Shown: positions 49,896 to 59,242 of the stretch, in pieces | Layout: each line of letters opens with the position of its first letter | Numbering within the stretch: the stretch's first letter is position 1 | Assembly: GCA_949284415.1 (NCBI GenBank) | Contig: CASDVM010000029.1 | Span: 27,164-91,163 of the forward strand | Source: an uncultured bacterium | Lineage (GTDB): Bacteria > Cyanobacteriota > Vampirovibrionia > Gastranaerophilales > Gastranaerophilaceae | Direction: 5' to 3' | Length of the DNA stretch: 64,000 bases | The notes under the pieces: generated by a model | What the model saw: the letters and a program-made list of their open reading frames with translations, nothing else | What the model was told of the DNA's origin: nothing | Databases searched by the model: none | Position numbers and translations under genes: made by a program

Positions 49896-50840
49896 TTAAC
49901 TGTTCTTTTTGTCTATTCTGTCAGCCAGAAATGTTGATATAACAGGGATTGCTATATAATATATTCCGCCTAAGATTAATGCAGGTTTTACAACTTTTAT
50001 TCCGTCAAGATACTTGTCCAGTTTAGGGGAATTTTTGTTTATCTCTGAAAATTTTTTCACAAATTTTTCTGTCGGCTTGTCTATTATTTTACTCAGCATA
50101 TAGCTGCCGGCGATACAAAATCCTGTTGACAAAGCCGCATTATATATTAAAGGTTTTTTGCGGCTTTCTTCAATTTTTTTATTTTTTGCCGTCTGAACCA
50201 TAAATGCTCCTGTTGCAGCTATATCTGTTAATGACATCATGTGATGTTCAAAGTTTGTATGATGAAACTTTTCAGACATTTTTTGTACAAACTCTGAGTC
50301 AATTAATTTACCTATACCTTTTGATATATAGGAAATTCCGTCATTATACCCGCCCGTGAATGATAATGATCTCTTTTTCTCTTTTTCCGGAAAGACTTTT
50401 GACATAATCCCGGGTATCAGGTTACATGTCAGTACAGATTTAGGTGCTGCAAGAACAAAGCCCAATCCAAGCTTAAACAACTGTGTGGCAAATGAATAAC
50501 GCCTTGATTTTACAAGTTTTTTTTCACCTGATTTTAATATATTTATTGTTTCTTTTTTCAAATATTTTCGCGGATTTTTGTCTATTTTGCCTATTGCTTT
50601 TGAAATCGGCAGAGATACACCAAGTACTGTTAAGAAGTTTACAGCACCTGATGCAAGAGATTTAGCACAGGCATATTTTTTATTTTCTTTATCTGTTTTC
50701 GGTGTTAAGAGAATAATCGGCGATCGTACCGCTGTAGAAAGTACAAAAGATGCGCCTGCTCCGAAAAGCAGACTGTTATCAGAGGCAAATTCCAATCCTT
50801 TTTTTAATATTCTGCTTGTATAAATCGACTGTACTTTCAT
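49896..50840 (-). CDS. Glycine-rich multi-helix membrane protein, unknown
   Basis: The 314-residue basic protein has hydrophobic segments near residues 22-45, 63-82, 122-145, 205-220, 236-250 and 283-302, and no catalytic motif. RYSFATQLFKLGLGFVLAAP and FTGGYNDGISYISKG are notable blocks. In style it resembles the 13117 gene. It probably belongs to a family limited to this lineage. It shares a short divergent region with pnuC. Confidence 0.75.
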   Translation of the reverse strand: MKVQSIYTSRILKKGLEFASDNSLLFGAGASFVLSTAVRSPIILLTPKTDKENKKYACAKSLASGAVNFLTVLGVSLPISKAIGKIDKNPRKYLKKETINILKSGEKKLVKSRRYSFATQLFKLGLGFVLAAPKSVLTCNLIPGIMSKVFPEKEKKRSLSFTGGYNDGISYISKGIGKLIDSEFVQKMSEKFHHTNFEHHMMSLTDIAATGAFMVQTAKNKKIEESRKKPLIYNAALSTGFCIAGSYMLSKIIDKPTEKFVKKFSEINKNSPKLDKYLDGIKVVKPALILGGIYYIAIPVISTFLADRIDKKNS

Positions 50841-50856
50841 CTCAATTCATTATACA

Positions 50857-51555
50857 ATGCTCATAATGAAAATCACAGAATTTATTAAAAAAGAACTGCA
50901 GGGATGGAAGAATTTTGAAATCTTAGGGTTAATACTTGTTTTTATCCTAATTTTAATTAATGCGTTTTGTTTAAATGACAGCCCATTTGCAGTTGTTAAT
51001 GCAATTTGCGGAATTTTATACACAATTATTGCCGGCAAAGGTAAAATTTCCTGTTATTTTTTCGGCCTTCTGGGTTCTGCATGCTACATACGGCTTGCGT
51101 TTACAAACGCTTTATGGGGCAATATGTTTTTATATTTGTTTTATTATATTCCGATGCAGATTCTCGGAATTTTCAAATGGAAAAAGCATCTTAAAAAAGA
51201 TACAAAAGAAATTGTGAAAGTAAAATTAAATCCCATAGATCGCTTGCAAACAGGGCTTACAGGGATTTTCGGATGTATATTAACAATCCTGATTTTATAT
51301 CACTTTAACGACAAAAGTCCTGTAATTGACGGTATTACCGCATTTTTATCGATTCTCGGCATGTATTTGACTGTAAAAAGAGCTATTGAACAGTGGATAA
51401 TCTGGATGATAGTTAACGGTCTTTCCATTTTAATGTGGCTGAATCTTGTAATCAGCGGCACTAAAGCATATTCAACAGTCTTAATGTGGGCAGTATATTT
51501 TATACTGGCTGTTTATTTTTACGTTGTCTGGAAAAAAGAAATGTCTAATACATAA
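50857..51555 (+). CDS. pnuC: PnuC-type nicotinamide-nucleoside transporter
   Basis: The 232-residue protein has about seven helices. Key blocks are WKNFEILGLILVFILILINAF (TM1), LLGSACYIRLAFTNALWGNM, YYIPMQILGIFKWKKH, and LSILGMYLTVKRAIEQWIIWMIVN (the W-x-x-W-x-x-V-N motif of the PnuC substrate pocket). It takes up nicotinamide riboside or a related nucleoside by facilitated diffusion. A second ATG lies at 50866; no ribosome site is visible, and the 17-bp gap to the divergent gene allows only a very short leader. Confidence 0.9.
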   Translation: MLIMKITEFIKKELQGWKNFEILGLILVFILILINAFCLNDSPFAVVNAICGILYTIIAGKGKISCYFFGLLGSACYIRLAFTNALWGNMFLYLFYYIPMQILGIFKWKKHLKKDTKEIVKVKLNPIDRLQTGLTGIFGCILTILILYHFNDKSPVIDGITAFLSILGMYLTVKRAIEQWIIWMIVNGLSILMWLNLVISGTKAYSTVLMWAVYFILAVYFYVVWKKEMSNT

Positions 51556-51592
51556 AACATCATTTCATACAAAAAACACGACAGCATTTGTA

Positions 51593-51934
51593 TTAAAGTT
51601 GTCTTTTTATCCATTCCATAATAATATTTACAATATATTCCTGACGGCTTGCGGTTAATTGAGTATTTTTCGGAAATTTGTGCCATTTATATAAGCAGCC
51701 GCGGCAGCATGTAGCAGTTGCATGCTGTGCAATAAAAACGGGATGACCTTTCATAGGAGTCTGCTTGCCGTCATTTGGGATATTCGCAGGCGCAAGCCTT
51801 TTGGAAATAAAATCGCAGGCATGGCTTCTTATTGTGTTCAAACCTTTTTGAGCAATATAATCTTTTTCTTTTTGTTTAAGTTTGAATTTGCTTCTGAATT
51901 CGGATTTTGCGAGTTTTTGAAAAATATCGTCCAT
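51593..51934 (-). CDS. DUF4186-family protein
   Basis: The 113-residue protein has the DUF4186 signature HPVFIAQHATATCCRGCLYKWH (about 65-86) and LTASRQEYIVNIIMEWI. The cysteine-histidine cluster suggests a metal-binding site. The function is unknown. Sits after pnuC (converging) and before the repeat-filled spacer. Confidence 0.85.
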   Translation of the reverse strand: MDDIFQKLAKSEFRSKFKLKQKEKDYIAQKGLNTIRSHACDFISKRLAPANIPNDGKQTPMKGHPVFIAQHATATCCRGCLYKWHKFPKNTQLTASRQEYIVNIIMEWIKRQL

Positions 51935-52414
51935 TTTTTCTATGTCCTTTGTTTACTCGTTTTGTCATGCTGAATTTATTTCAGCATCTCAATCAGATCG
52001 TGCAACATGTATGTCAATCCTGCGTTCAGGATGACAAATTATATATTTGTAAATAAATGTAACATATTATCAAAAAAATTTAAAGATTTGTGTGAAATCT
52101 GCCGTAAACGCATGTGGTAAAGGCTCTAAAAAAGAGTGTGTACTTTCCGGATATAAAATATTCGGAATAACAATTAATATATCGTGTGTATAAGTAAAAT
52201 ATATACAAAGTATATTAAAATGTTAACAAATGTAAAGAAGAAATACATCTCTAAAACCGTGTAAAATCAAGGCTTTTAAAAAAAGATTGTAAAAATTATC
52301 AGAATTGACGCAATTTTTGGTTAAAAAAATTTTTTACATGGACATAGAGAAGTATAAAAACAAATTGTTCGCATGCTTTTATAAAGCACGAGCAGTTGAA
52401 GAAAGGATTTGAAT
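51935..52414. other. Gene-free region upstream of the 918-residue protein
   Basis: The first 100 bp hold a dispersed palindromic repeat; the rest is AT-rich with several direct TATA-like words and one hairpin GCTTT/AAAGC (52379-52390). No convincing ORF or tRNA is seen. A 300-bp AT-rich lead before the large gene is unusual and might carry a regulatory RNA. Confidence 0.5.
51964..52034. repeat. Dispersed palindromic intergenic repeat, copy 2 (inverse)
   Basis: Read on the minus strand: GTCATCCTGAACG...GATCTGATTGAGATGCTGAAATAAATTCAGCATGAC. It matches the 27528 repeat over its right half (GATCTGATTGAGAT.CTGAAAT) and carries a short extra piece inside (containing ACATACATGTTGCACG). Confidence 0.65.
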
Positions 52415-55168
52415 ATGTGTGCATTACTAGACCCTAATTACGTATCTCAAATTGGCGCAGGTCAATTACAGAGCTTGATTGACCAAGGTATAATTTCAAA
52501 AAACGAAAAGGGAGAATATATTGGTAAAGAACAATATTTTTCTGAAAGTTGTTTTGTGAAAAAAACTGTTGCTGCAGAAGGGGCCGGCGGAGCTTCTGTT
52601 GTAAACGGTAATGCACCTGTCAATCAGGCAAAAGGTCTTGAAAAACCTGTTGCTGGTACTGTTGTTGAATCGAATCCTAATAATAAACCGAAAGACAAGA
52701 ATATTATTTCGCAAACTTCGACTACAACAATTGCTTTTAATGATGTTATAAGTGGTTTGACAGATGCTGGTTACAAGCTTGATGAAAAGAGTGTGGCTGA
52801 GCTATCTGCTGAATTAGAAAAGGCTGGTATTTCTGTTGACAAAGAAGGAAATATTTCTATTGCTTCGCAAGAAGCAGGACAAAAGTTAAATAATATTATT
52901 GCAAAATATGCGGAAGGAAAACAGGAAACTCTACTTCAATTTACTAAAGATACAGATCTTGAATTTATTGCCATAATGGAAAAAGAAGGATCGATCAAAA
53001 AAAATGAAGACGGCACTTATACTGTTTTGGATAAAACAAAGGCAGAAGCTCGTTTGAATAAAGTTGAACAAGAGCCTCAAAAACAATCTATGCCTCCTGT
53101 AGAGGTAAATATAGAAGCTAAGAAAACAACTGAAACAGTAAGAGAAGAAGGGGCTGTTAATGTTGCAGATGATTTGAAACATAATAAAGCCGGAAGAAGG
53201 CAGACAGAGGAAGCTTTTAAAGCAGAACTCGAAAAATGGGCAGATAAGCCTGAAAATCAGTCTACAATGCTTCTTTCTATTGCAAAACATAAATATTCAA
53301 AAGATATTGAGAAACAAATAGGTAAAATTACAAAAGAATATAATAATAAAAAGTCAGATGTAGAATTATTCAGAGATTATATGACTAATTATGCAACTGA
53401 TGATGAGAAAGCATATGCTACTACTCTTCTTCGAAATGTTGATAAAAATGCATCTGACGAAGAATTACTAGCGGCTTTACAAAAAGGTACAAAAAGTAAT
53501 AAAGTAAAGGATTTGTCTGATCCAAGAGACAGAAAAAATGCTGTTTATTATTATACTTTGCAAGGAACAAATTTTGATAAAAATGTCTTAATTGAAAGAA
53601 TGGCAACTGTTGATGTTTTGAGTAAAAGAAGTGATAAACAGATTGAAAAAGATAAAAAAGAATTTATTGAAGATGAAGCAAAACGTCAAACAAAAGCGGC
53701 AGAAACAAAGCAGAATATTGAAAATACAAGAGTTCATTTTTCTAAAGATGCAAGAAAAGCTGCAGAAAAAGCCGAAACAAATTCGGCCATTGAGCATAAT
53801 GATATTGGAAAAGCAGGGCGTGAATTAGTTATGGCTGACCCTGACCGATTCTGTACCGAGGGAACAGCTTCTGATTGCGATTTTGAAGTAGATGGCAAAT
53901 ATTATAAATTTAGTGAAGATAAATTTAAAGAATTTTGCAGACAGGCTTGCAGCGGATCTCTTGATAAGTTAGATGATGATGTCAGAGATAATTTTGATGA
54001 AGATAATAATTTAACTTTACAAGAAGGTCGTGATGTTTTAAAAGAGCAATTTCTTAGAGATAAGGATGGTAATCCACGATCTATAGAACAGATTCTCGGT
54101 AATGCCAACGGAAAAGTCGGTAATAGAGAATTAAATGAACTCCGTCATTTAATCGAAAAGGGTGGTTACAGCCTTGATAAGAACCCAACTAACGCTAAAC
54201 GTGTTTTGCATGTACTTAAAGGTGTTGGTATTGGTGCGGCATTAGGTTTTGCAACTGCAGGATTGGGTTCTGTCTTGTCTGGTGCTGTAAGTATAGCAGG
54301 AGAGACTGCTTCTCAAATGGTTACATTGAATGGGCCTGCCTCTTTAAATTATAGTAAGGATGTTACACTCACTGGGGAGGCATCATTAGCTTATGAAGAT
54401 TGGGTAACTACGACAGATACTTGGACTGATGAATTTGGAACGGTTTCATCTACTCATAATACACCGGTATCTGGAGTAACAACTGGAGATGTAACTTTAT
54501 CTGGTACTGTGAGTGGTACAGCAACTGGAAATGTATCTCTATCTGATGAAGTTGATGGACAAAAATATAGTGATAAGGGTAATAATCATCTAAAAACAGC
54601 GACAAATGCGGCGATATTTGGTGGTATTGGTGGCGGTGTCAATAATGCTATTAATATGGGTAAAATTCAAGCAAGAAGTAAAAGTGATTTAATAGTAAAA
54701 CTAAGAAATGAGGTTACTGATACAGATACAGAAGATACATCATTTAAACTTAATATTCCACAATCAAAGACTGTTTCTGTAAGATCTGGTGAAATTACTG
54801 AAAAATCAGAAGTTCCGACAAGACCTTTTACGCCATATCGTAGCGCAGAGGCATATACAGTATTGTATGAACTTAATGGAAAAGAAATTCCTAATAAGTA
54901 TAGGAAAGCTGTTTATAGAAAACTGGATCAGATGTGGAGAGCAGGAACAGATATGAAATGGGGCGATATTCCTAGAAATGTTCCTGTATATCATACGGTA
55001 ACAATTAATGTTGACGGTCAGGAAATAACTGTAACTAGAAAAGATAATTGGCGTGATATTGAAATTGCAAAAGGACGTCCTGGCGGTACCGGTGGAGTTT
55101 ACGACAAGTCAGAATCGGAATCAAAATCTTTTAAAGGTAAAGGTGAATATACTGAATACAATAAATAA
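52415..55168 (+). CDS. Large unknown protein with EF-hand-like motif and glycine-rich hydrophobic segment
   Basis: The ATG at 52415 has AAAGGA upstream; a TTG two codons earlier is less likely. The 917-residue protein begins MCALLDPNYVSQIGAGQLQSL with no signal peptide. Residues about 30-560 are charged and helical (lysine-glutamate rich, coiled-coil-like). DDNFDEDNNLTLQEGRDVL near 530 resembles an EF-hand. A glycine-alanine hydrophobic stretch (VGIGAALGFATAGLGSVLSGAV, near 610-635) could insert in a membrane. A Thr/Ser/Val-rich block follows (VTLSGTVSGTATGNVSLS), then a polar C-terminus. I recognise no family. It may be an unconventional secreted or contact-dependent protein. Confidence 0.75.
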   Translation: MCALLDPNYVSQIGAGQLQSLIDQGIISKNEKGEYIGKEQYFSESCFVKKTVAAEGAGGASVVNGNAPVNQAKGLEKPVAGTVVESNPNNKPKDKNIISQTSTTTIAFNDVISGLTDAGYKLDEKSVAELSAELEKAGISVDKEGNISIASQEAGQKLNNIIAKYAEGKQETLLQFTKDTDLEFIAIMEKEGSIKKNEDGTYTVLDKTKAEARLNKVEQEPQKQSMPPVEVNIEAKKTTETVREEGAVNVADDLKHNKAGRRQTEEAFKAELEKWADKPENQSTMLLSIAKHKYSKDIEKQIGKITKEYNNKKSDVELFRDYMTNYATDDEKAYATTLLRNVDKNASDEELLAALQKGTKSNKVKDLSDPRDRKNAVYYYTLQGTNFDKNVLIERMATVDVLSKRSDKQIEKDKKEFIEDEAKRQTKAAETKQNIENTRVHFSKDARKAAEKAETNSAIEHNDIGKAGRELVMADPDRFCTEGTASDCDFEVDGKYYKFSEDKFKEFCRQACSGSLDKLDDDVRDNFDEDNNLTLQEGRDVLKEQFLRDKDGNPRSIEQILGNANGKVGNRELNELRHLIEKGGYSLDKNPTNAKRVLHVLKGVGIGAALGFATAGLGSVLSGAVSIAGETASQMVTLNGPASLNYSKDVTLTGEASLAYEDWVTTTDTWTDEFGTVSSTHNTPVSGVTTGDVTLSGTVSGTATGNVSLSDEVDGQKYSDKGNNHLKTATNAAIFGGIGGGVNNAINMGKIQARSKSDLIVKLRNEVTDTDTEDTSFKLNIPQSKTVSVRSGEITEKSEVPTRPFTPYRSAEAYTVLYELNGKEIPNKYRKAVYRKLDQMWRAGTDMKWGDIPRNVPVYHTVTINVDGQEITVTRKDNWRDIEIAKGRPGGTGGVYDKSESESKSFKGKGEYTEYNK

Positions 55169-55314
55169 ATTAGGGGGAAGCTAGTTTCCCCTTAATAAAA
55201 TATAAATTTTTGTAAATATTTTATAAAAAACAGTAAAGAATTTGCATTATAAACCGTTTATATACATGTAATATAAAGTGTTTACGTGCAAGAAAAAGAA
55301 AATCGAGGTCAAAT

Positions 55315-58300
55315 ATGAAGACACTGGGAATAAAGAAAAAAAGAGTAGTTGCATTTATGTTAAGTTTACTTCTTGTGATGCAGCAATCTTTAACTTATCA
55401 GGTTTTAGCATCAACTATTACTAATGCTGATGGTACAGCAATTCCCAGTGCTGGTAATAATACATGGAATGTTGGGCCTGATGCAGTAAATGGCAGTACG
55501 GGGTTTAAACAATTTGACCAACTTAATCTGGATCAAGGACATGTTTTAAATTTTATTTATGAGTATATGACACAAAGAGGTTATAACGTTACTTGGAATC
55601 CGGATACTACTACTCATAATATTAATTATATCAAACCGTCAAAAGGAACAATTGATACATTTGTAGCACTTGTTAATCAAGGTGTTAAAATAGATGGTAT
55701 TGTTAATGCTTTGCAGAATGTTGGCGGAGCTTTAAAATCGGACGGTAATTTGATGTTTATATCCCCAGGAGGTATGGTTGTTGGAGCATCAGGCGTTTTA
55801 AATGTTGGGAATTTATCAGTTATTGCACCAACACAAACATCTTATGACTCTTTGACAAAATATTTAAATTTGCCTACAAAACAGGAAGGCTTATTAACTT
55901 CAGTAGAACTTACGGATGGTCGTACTGAGGGTAATTATGATATAGTTGAAAAATATAGTGATAGTTCATTTGTTACCCATTCTACCGACAAAACATTTAA
56001 CACTTCGACCTTACAGGCAGGTGATGGAAATACATTAACTTTAGGCGGTCAGCCTATCACTATAGACGGTAAGATTGCTGCCCGCGGTAATGCCGAATTA
56101 CAGGGCGGACAGGTTAATGTCAACGGGCTTGTTGTTGCAGGCCTCGGTAACAACTACACGGAAGCTTTGACAGGTGAAGCCGCAGCTGCAGAATTGTTTG
56201 AAAATCTTGTTAAAGTCGATAATATGACTGATGCCAACACTTTCGTTAATAACAACGGTAACATCCAGATTAAATCTGTTACCGGTACTTCTGTTGGTAC
56301 TAGCGCAAAGGTTCGTAATTACGGCAAAGGTGATATAACAATAGAAAACACAGGTGCATCAGGTGTTAATATTGCAGGTGAGGTTTCCAACCCCAACGGT
56401 AATTTAACCGTTACAAACTCAGCAGGCGAACTCCTTGTTGATACTACAGGCATTGTTAAAAATAATGGTAATTTAACATTTAAAAACAGCGGTACAGGCA
56501 TGACAATTTCAGGCTCGGTTAATAATAAAACCGGAAAGGCTGAATTTACAAATAATAACGGTAAATTACTCGTAAATTCTACAGGTAATATTACTTCTGA
56601 AGGCTCTTCACTGCTTGTTTACAACGATGCAAATGGTATGGATATTCAAGGAAAAGCTGTTAATACAAATTCAAATGCTGATGTTCAGTTTACTAACAAA
56701 AATTCCAATATGACAATAGGTCATTCGTCTGTTGATAAAAACATTGATTCTAATGCTGATGTAAAAATTACCGTTGAAAACGGCAATTTACTTAATAATG
56801 GCGTAAATAAAACATTAATCGCGACAACTAATGGTGCTGATTTGAACGTTAAGGTTACAAACGGTTCTATCGGCGAAGAAGTCGGACCTAATGACGGAGT
56901 TTACACAGGCATCGGACAAAACCACAGAGATTTGACAAAATCGGTTAATGTTGCTGTTGACGGTGATATTACTGCAGTAAGTTCCGGTACAGGCTCACTT
57001 GTTAACCTTGCAAGCATTAATAAAGATATGAAAGTTAATCAGATTAAAGCTGACGGACGTGTAATTCTTCTTGCTGATTCTGAAAATAAAGGTACTGAGG
57101 CATTCAATATTGTAAATGGCGGTGAAGCTGATAAAACTCATCCGAGCGTTGAAGGAAACGGTATTTCTATTATTGCAAGCGGAAATATCGGCGAAAAAGG
57201 TAATGCTTTAACTTTCAGACAAAACGGTGCTGCAAACATCTTCTACGGTGATGATGCAACAAAACCGCATGTTCCGACAACTGTTGACGAAGGCTCATCA
57301 GGCGTTGATATGCTTGCTGTTAAAGATATTCATATTAAAGGTATGGATGCAGATGACGGCAGCAAATTAGATACAAATATCGGCGGATTAATTTCAAGAG
57401 AAGGCTCTATTAACGCAGAATTTTCCGGAGATGTCTACGTTCGTGAAACAACCGCCGCAAACAGAATAGATTTAACAACCCGCGGTAAAAATATGTATAT
57501 CGAACATCTTGGCGAAGTTCCGACATACACAAATGATTACTACGGCGAAAACAAAAATATTCATCCTGAAAAAGCAAAATTAACAGCACTTGACTTAGGC
57601 AGTTATTTGGATGAAGCGGAAGCACCCGAATACGAACATGCTGCAGATTCTACAATTGTTGTTAAAAACGGTACTTTAAGAGGTCAGGGCAACAACGGCA
57701 ACGGAAGATTTGACGAAGACGGAAATGTTGTTCATGAACAGGATTTAACCCTTGTTGCTGATAATTCTTATGCAGGCGGATATTACTTCAATATGGGCAA
57801 GCACCGTGGAGAAGACAATTTATCTACAGTTACCGCTGATGACACAACATCAAAATTAACAAATGCTTCAGGTGATGGTTCTGATGTTTCAATCAGAGCA
57901 AAAGCTGTAAGACCTGAAGATGTTGAAGCAGTCGGCGGTGATCCTGAAAACCAGACTTCATCAGGCGGCAACGGACGTAACTACTATTACGGCGGAAGCT
58001 CTCAGGGTATGGATGACGGTTATGACGGTGTAACGGATGAAGACGGCAAGCCTGTTGATAATCCTTCATCTGATGAACAGGGCGATGAAAATGATGATGA
58101 TAACCTTGTTGTTCCTGAAGATGAAGAAGAACAAGCAGATACAGATACGGACACAGATACGGACACTGATACTGATACAGATACGGATACAGATATTGAT
58201 ACGGATATAGACACTGATACCGATACTGATACGGATGTAGACAGTGATACGGACAACGATACAGATAATGATAATGATATGGACACTGATACCGATAACG

Positions 58301-59205
58301 ACACCGATAATGACACTGATACTGATATGGATACTGATAACGATACTGATACGGATAGCGATACTGATACTGACAGTGATACTGATACTGACACGGATGC
58401 AGATACTGATACCGATTCGGACACTGATGTAGACAGTGATACGGACAACGATACAGATAATGATAATGATATGGACACTGATACGGATAACGATACGGAT
58501 AATGATACCGATACGGACATAGATAATGATGACGATACTGATACTGACAGTGATACCGATACAGACTCGGATACAGATACCGATATAGATAATGACACTG
58601 ATACAGACTCGGATACGGACGTTGATAACGATACGGATAACGACAACGATACAGATAATGATATGGATACAGACACCGATAATGATACTGACAATGACAC
58701 TGATACGGATATTGAGCCGGATCCGGATCCTGAACCCGAACCCGAGCCCGAACCCGAGCCCGAGCCGGGACCGGAAGCACAACCGGAACGAATTCCTGAT
58801 CTTGGTGCACAGCTCTACAAGCAGCGTGTTGTAAGCGACAGAGTAGATTCAATAGATAAACGTCAATTTATGAGATTTGACGCAGACCAGAATCAGAACC
58901 TGATTACATTTGAATCAACAGATGATGTCGTAGCAATCTCGGATATATCAAGAGGCGGTGTATCTCTTAAACACAACAAAAAGTTAAAAGTCGGCGATGT
59001 TGTTCCTGTACATTTAACTTACGGAGATTTGGAAATCAACGCTAACGTTAAGATTGTATCAGCAAGCGATGTCAAAGCAGGAGGCAAGTTCATAGATCTG
59101 GATCAGGCAACAGCTAACAAGTTATTATACTTAAGCTTACTGGAAAAAGATCAGCCGATAGCCCAGACAATACAGAATATATCAACAACAACAATAGATG
59201 AATAA
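55315..59205 (+). CDS. FHA-like filamentous adhesin with Asp-Thr repeats and C-terminal PilZ domain
   Basis: The 1296-residue protein has a long signal peptide (VVAFMLSLLLVMQQSLTYQVLAS), a two-partner-secretion/filamentous-haemagglutinin-like domain (about 40-200: GFKQFDQLNLDQGHVLNFIYEY, LMFISPGGMVVGASGVLNVGNL), a parallel beta-helix region of N-G-N-L-type units (about 240-640), a linker, an Asp-x repeat (942-1132; D-T, D-S, D-N, D-M), a Pro-Glu spacer, and a C-terminal PilZ fold with RQFMR (1183-1187) and DISRGG (1210-1215), both c-di-GMP-binding motifs intact. No TpsB partner gene is near. An intracellular second-messenger domain at the end of an exported protein is unusual. Confidence 0.85.
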   Translation: MKTLGIKKKRVVAFMLSLLLVMQQSLTYQVLASTITNADGTAIPSAGNNTWNVGPDAVNGSTGFKQFDQLNLDQGHVLNFIYEYMTQRGYNVTWNPDTTTHNINYIKPSKGTIDTFVALVNQGVKIDGIVNALQNVGGALKSDGNLMFISPGGMVVGASGVLNVGNLSVIAPTQTSYDSLTKYLNLPTKQEGLLTSVELTDGRTEGNYDIVEKYSDSSFVTHSTDKTFNTSTLQAGDGNTLTLGGQPITIDGKIAARGNAELQGGQVNVNGLVVAGLGNNYTEALTGEAAAAELFENLVKVDNMTDANTFVNNNGNIQIKSVTGTSVGTSAKVRNYGKGDITIENTGASGVNIAGEVSNPNGNLTVTNSAGELLVDTTGIVKNNGNLTFKNSGTGMTISGSVNNKTGKAEFTNNNGKLLVNSTGNITSEGSSLLVYNDANGMDIQGKAVNTNSNADVQFTNKNSNMTIGHSSVDKNIDSNADVKITVENGNLLNNGVNKTLIATTNGADLNVKVTNGSIGEEVGPNDGVYTGIGQNHRDLTKSVNVAVDGDITAVSSGTGSLVNLASINKDMKVNQIKADGRVILLADSENKGTEAFNIVNGGEADKTHPSVEGNGISIIASGNIGEKGNALTFRQNGAANIFYGDDATKPHVPTTVDEGSSGVDMLAVKDIHIKGMDADDGSKLDTNIGGLISREGSINAEFSGDVYVRETTAANRIDLTTRGKNMYIEHLGEVPTYTNDYYGENKNIHPEKAKLTALDLGSYLDEAEAPEYEHAADSTIVVKNGTLRGQGNNGNGRFDEDGNVVHEQDLTLVADNSYAGGYYFNMGKHRGEDNLSTVTADDTTSKLTNASGDGSDVSIRAKAVRPEDVEAVGGDPENQTSSGGNGRNYYYGGSSQGMDDGYDGVTDEDGKPVDNPSSDEQGDENDDDNLVVPEDEEEQADTDTDTDTDTDTDTDTDTDIDTDIDTDTDTDTDVDSDTDNDTDNDNDMDTDTDNDTDNDTDTDMDTDNDTDTDSDTDTDSDTDTDTDADTDTDSDTDVDSDTDNDTDNDNDMDTDTDNDTDNDTDTDIDNDDDTDTDSDTDTDSDTDTDIDNDTDTDSDTDVDNDTDNDNDTDNDMDTDTDNDTDNDTDTDIEPDPDPEPEPEPEPEPEPGPEAQPERIPDLGAQLYKQRVVSDRVDSIDKRQFMRFDADQNQNLITFESTDDVVAISDISRGGVSLKHNKKLKVGDVVPVHLTYGDLEINANVKIVSASDVKAGGKFIDLDQATANKLLYLSLLEKDQPIAQTIQNISTTTIDE
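58138..58710 (+). repeat. Asp-Thr coding repeat with 192-bp higher-order period
   Basis: The dipeptide repeat D-T/D-S/D-N spans 191 codons. The block beginning GATGTAGACAGT recurs at 58234 and 58426, and a variant at 58618, exactly 192 bp apart each time; the first 59 bp of the two copies are identical. This points to recent tandem duplication and likely length variation between strains. Confidence 0.85.
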
Positions 59206-59210
59206 TAAAT

Positions 59211-59242
59211 AAAAAGACCGCTAATCAAAAGCGGTCTTTTTT
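59211..59242. terminator. Bidirectional terminator between the adhesin and ade
   Basis: AAAAGACCGC/GCGGTCTTTT with a 9-base loop and T6 on both strands. Confidence 0.85.

Noticed and set aside
50841..50866. Riboswitch upstream of pnuC
   Set aside because: Only about 16 bp separate it from the divergent gene; there is no room for an aptamer.
58020..58852. Long minus-strand ORFs (Ser-Val or Tyr-rich) opposite the Asp-Thr repeat
   Set aside because: They mirror the low-complexity repeat on the coding strand; no start signal and no plausible protein.
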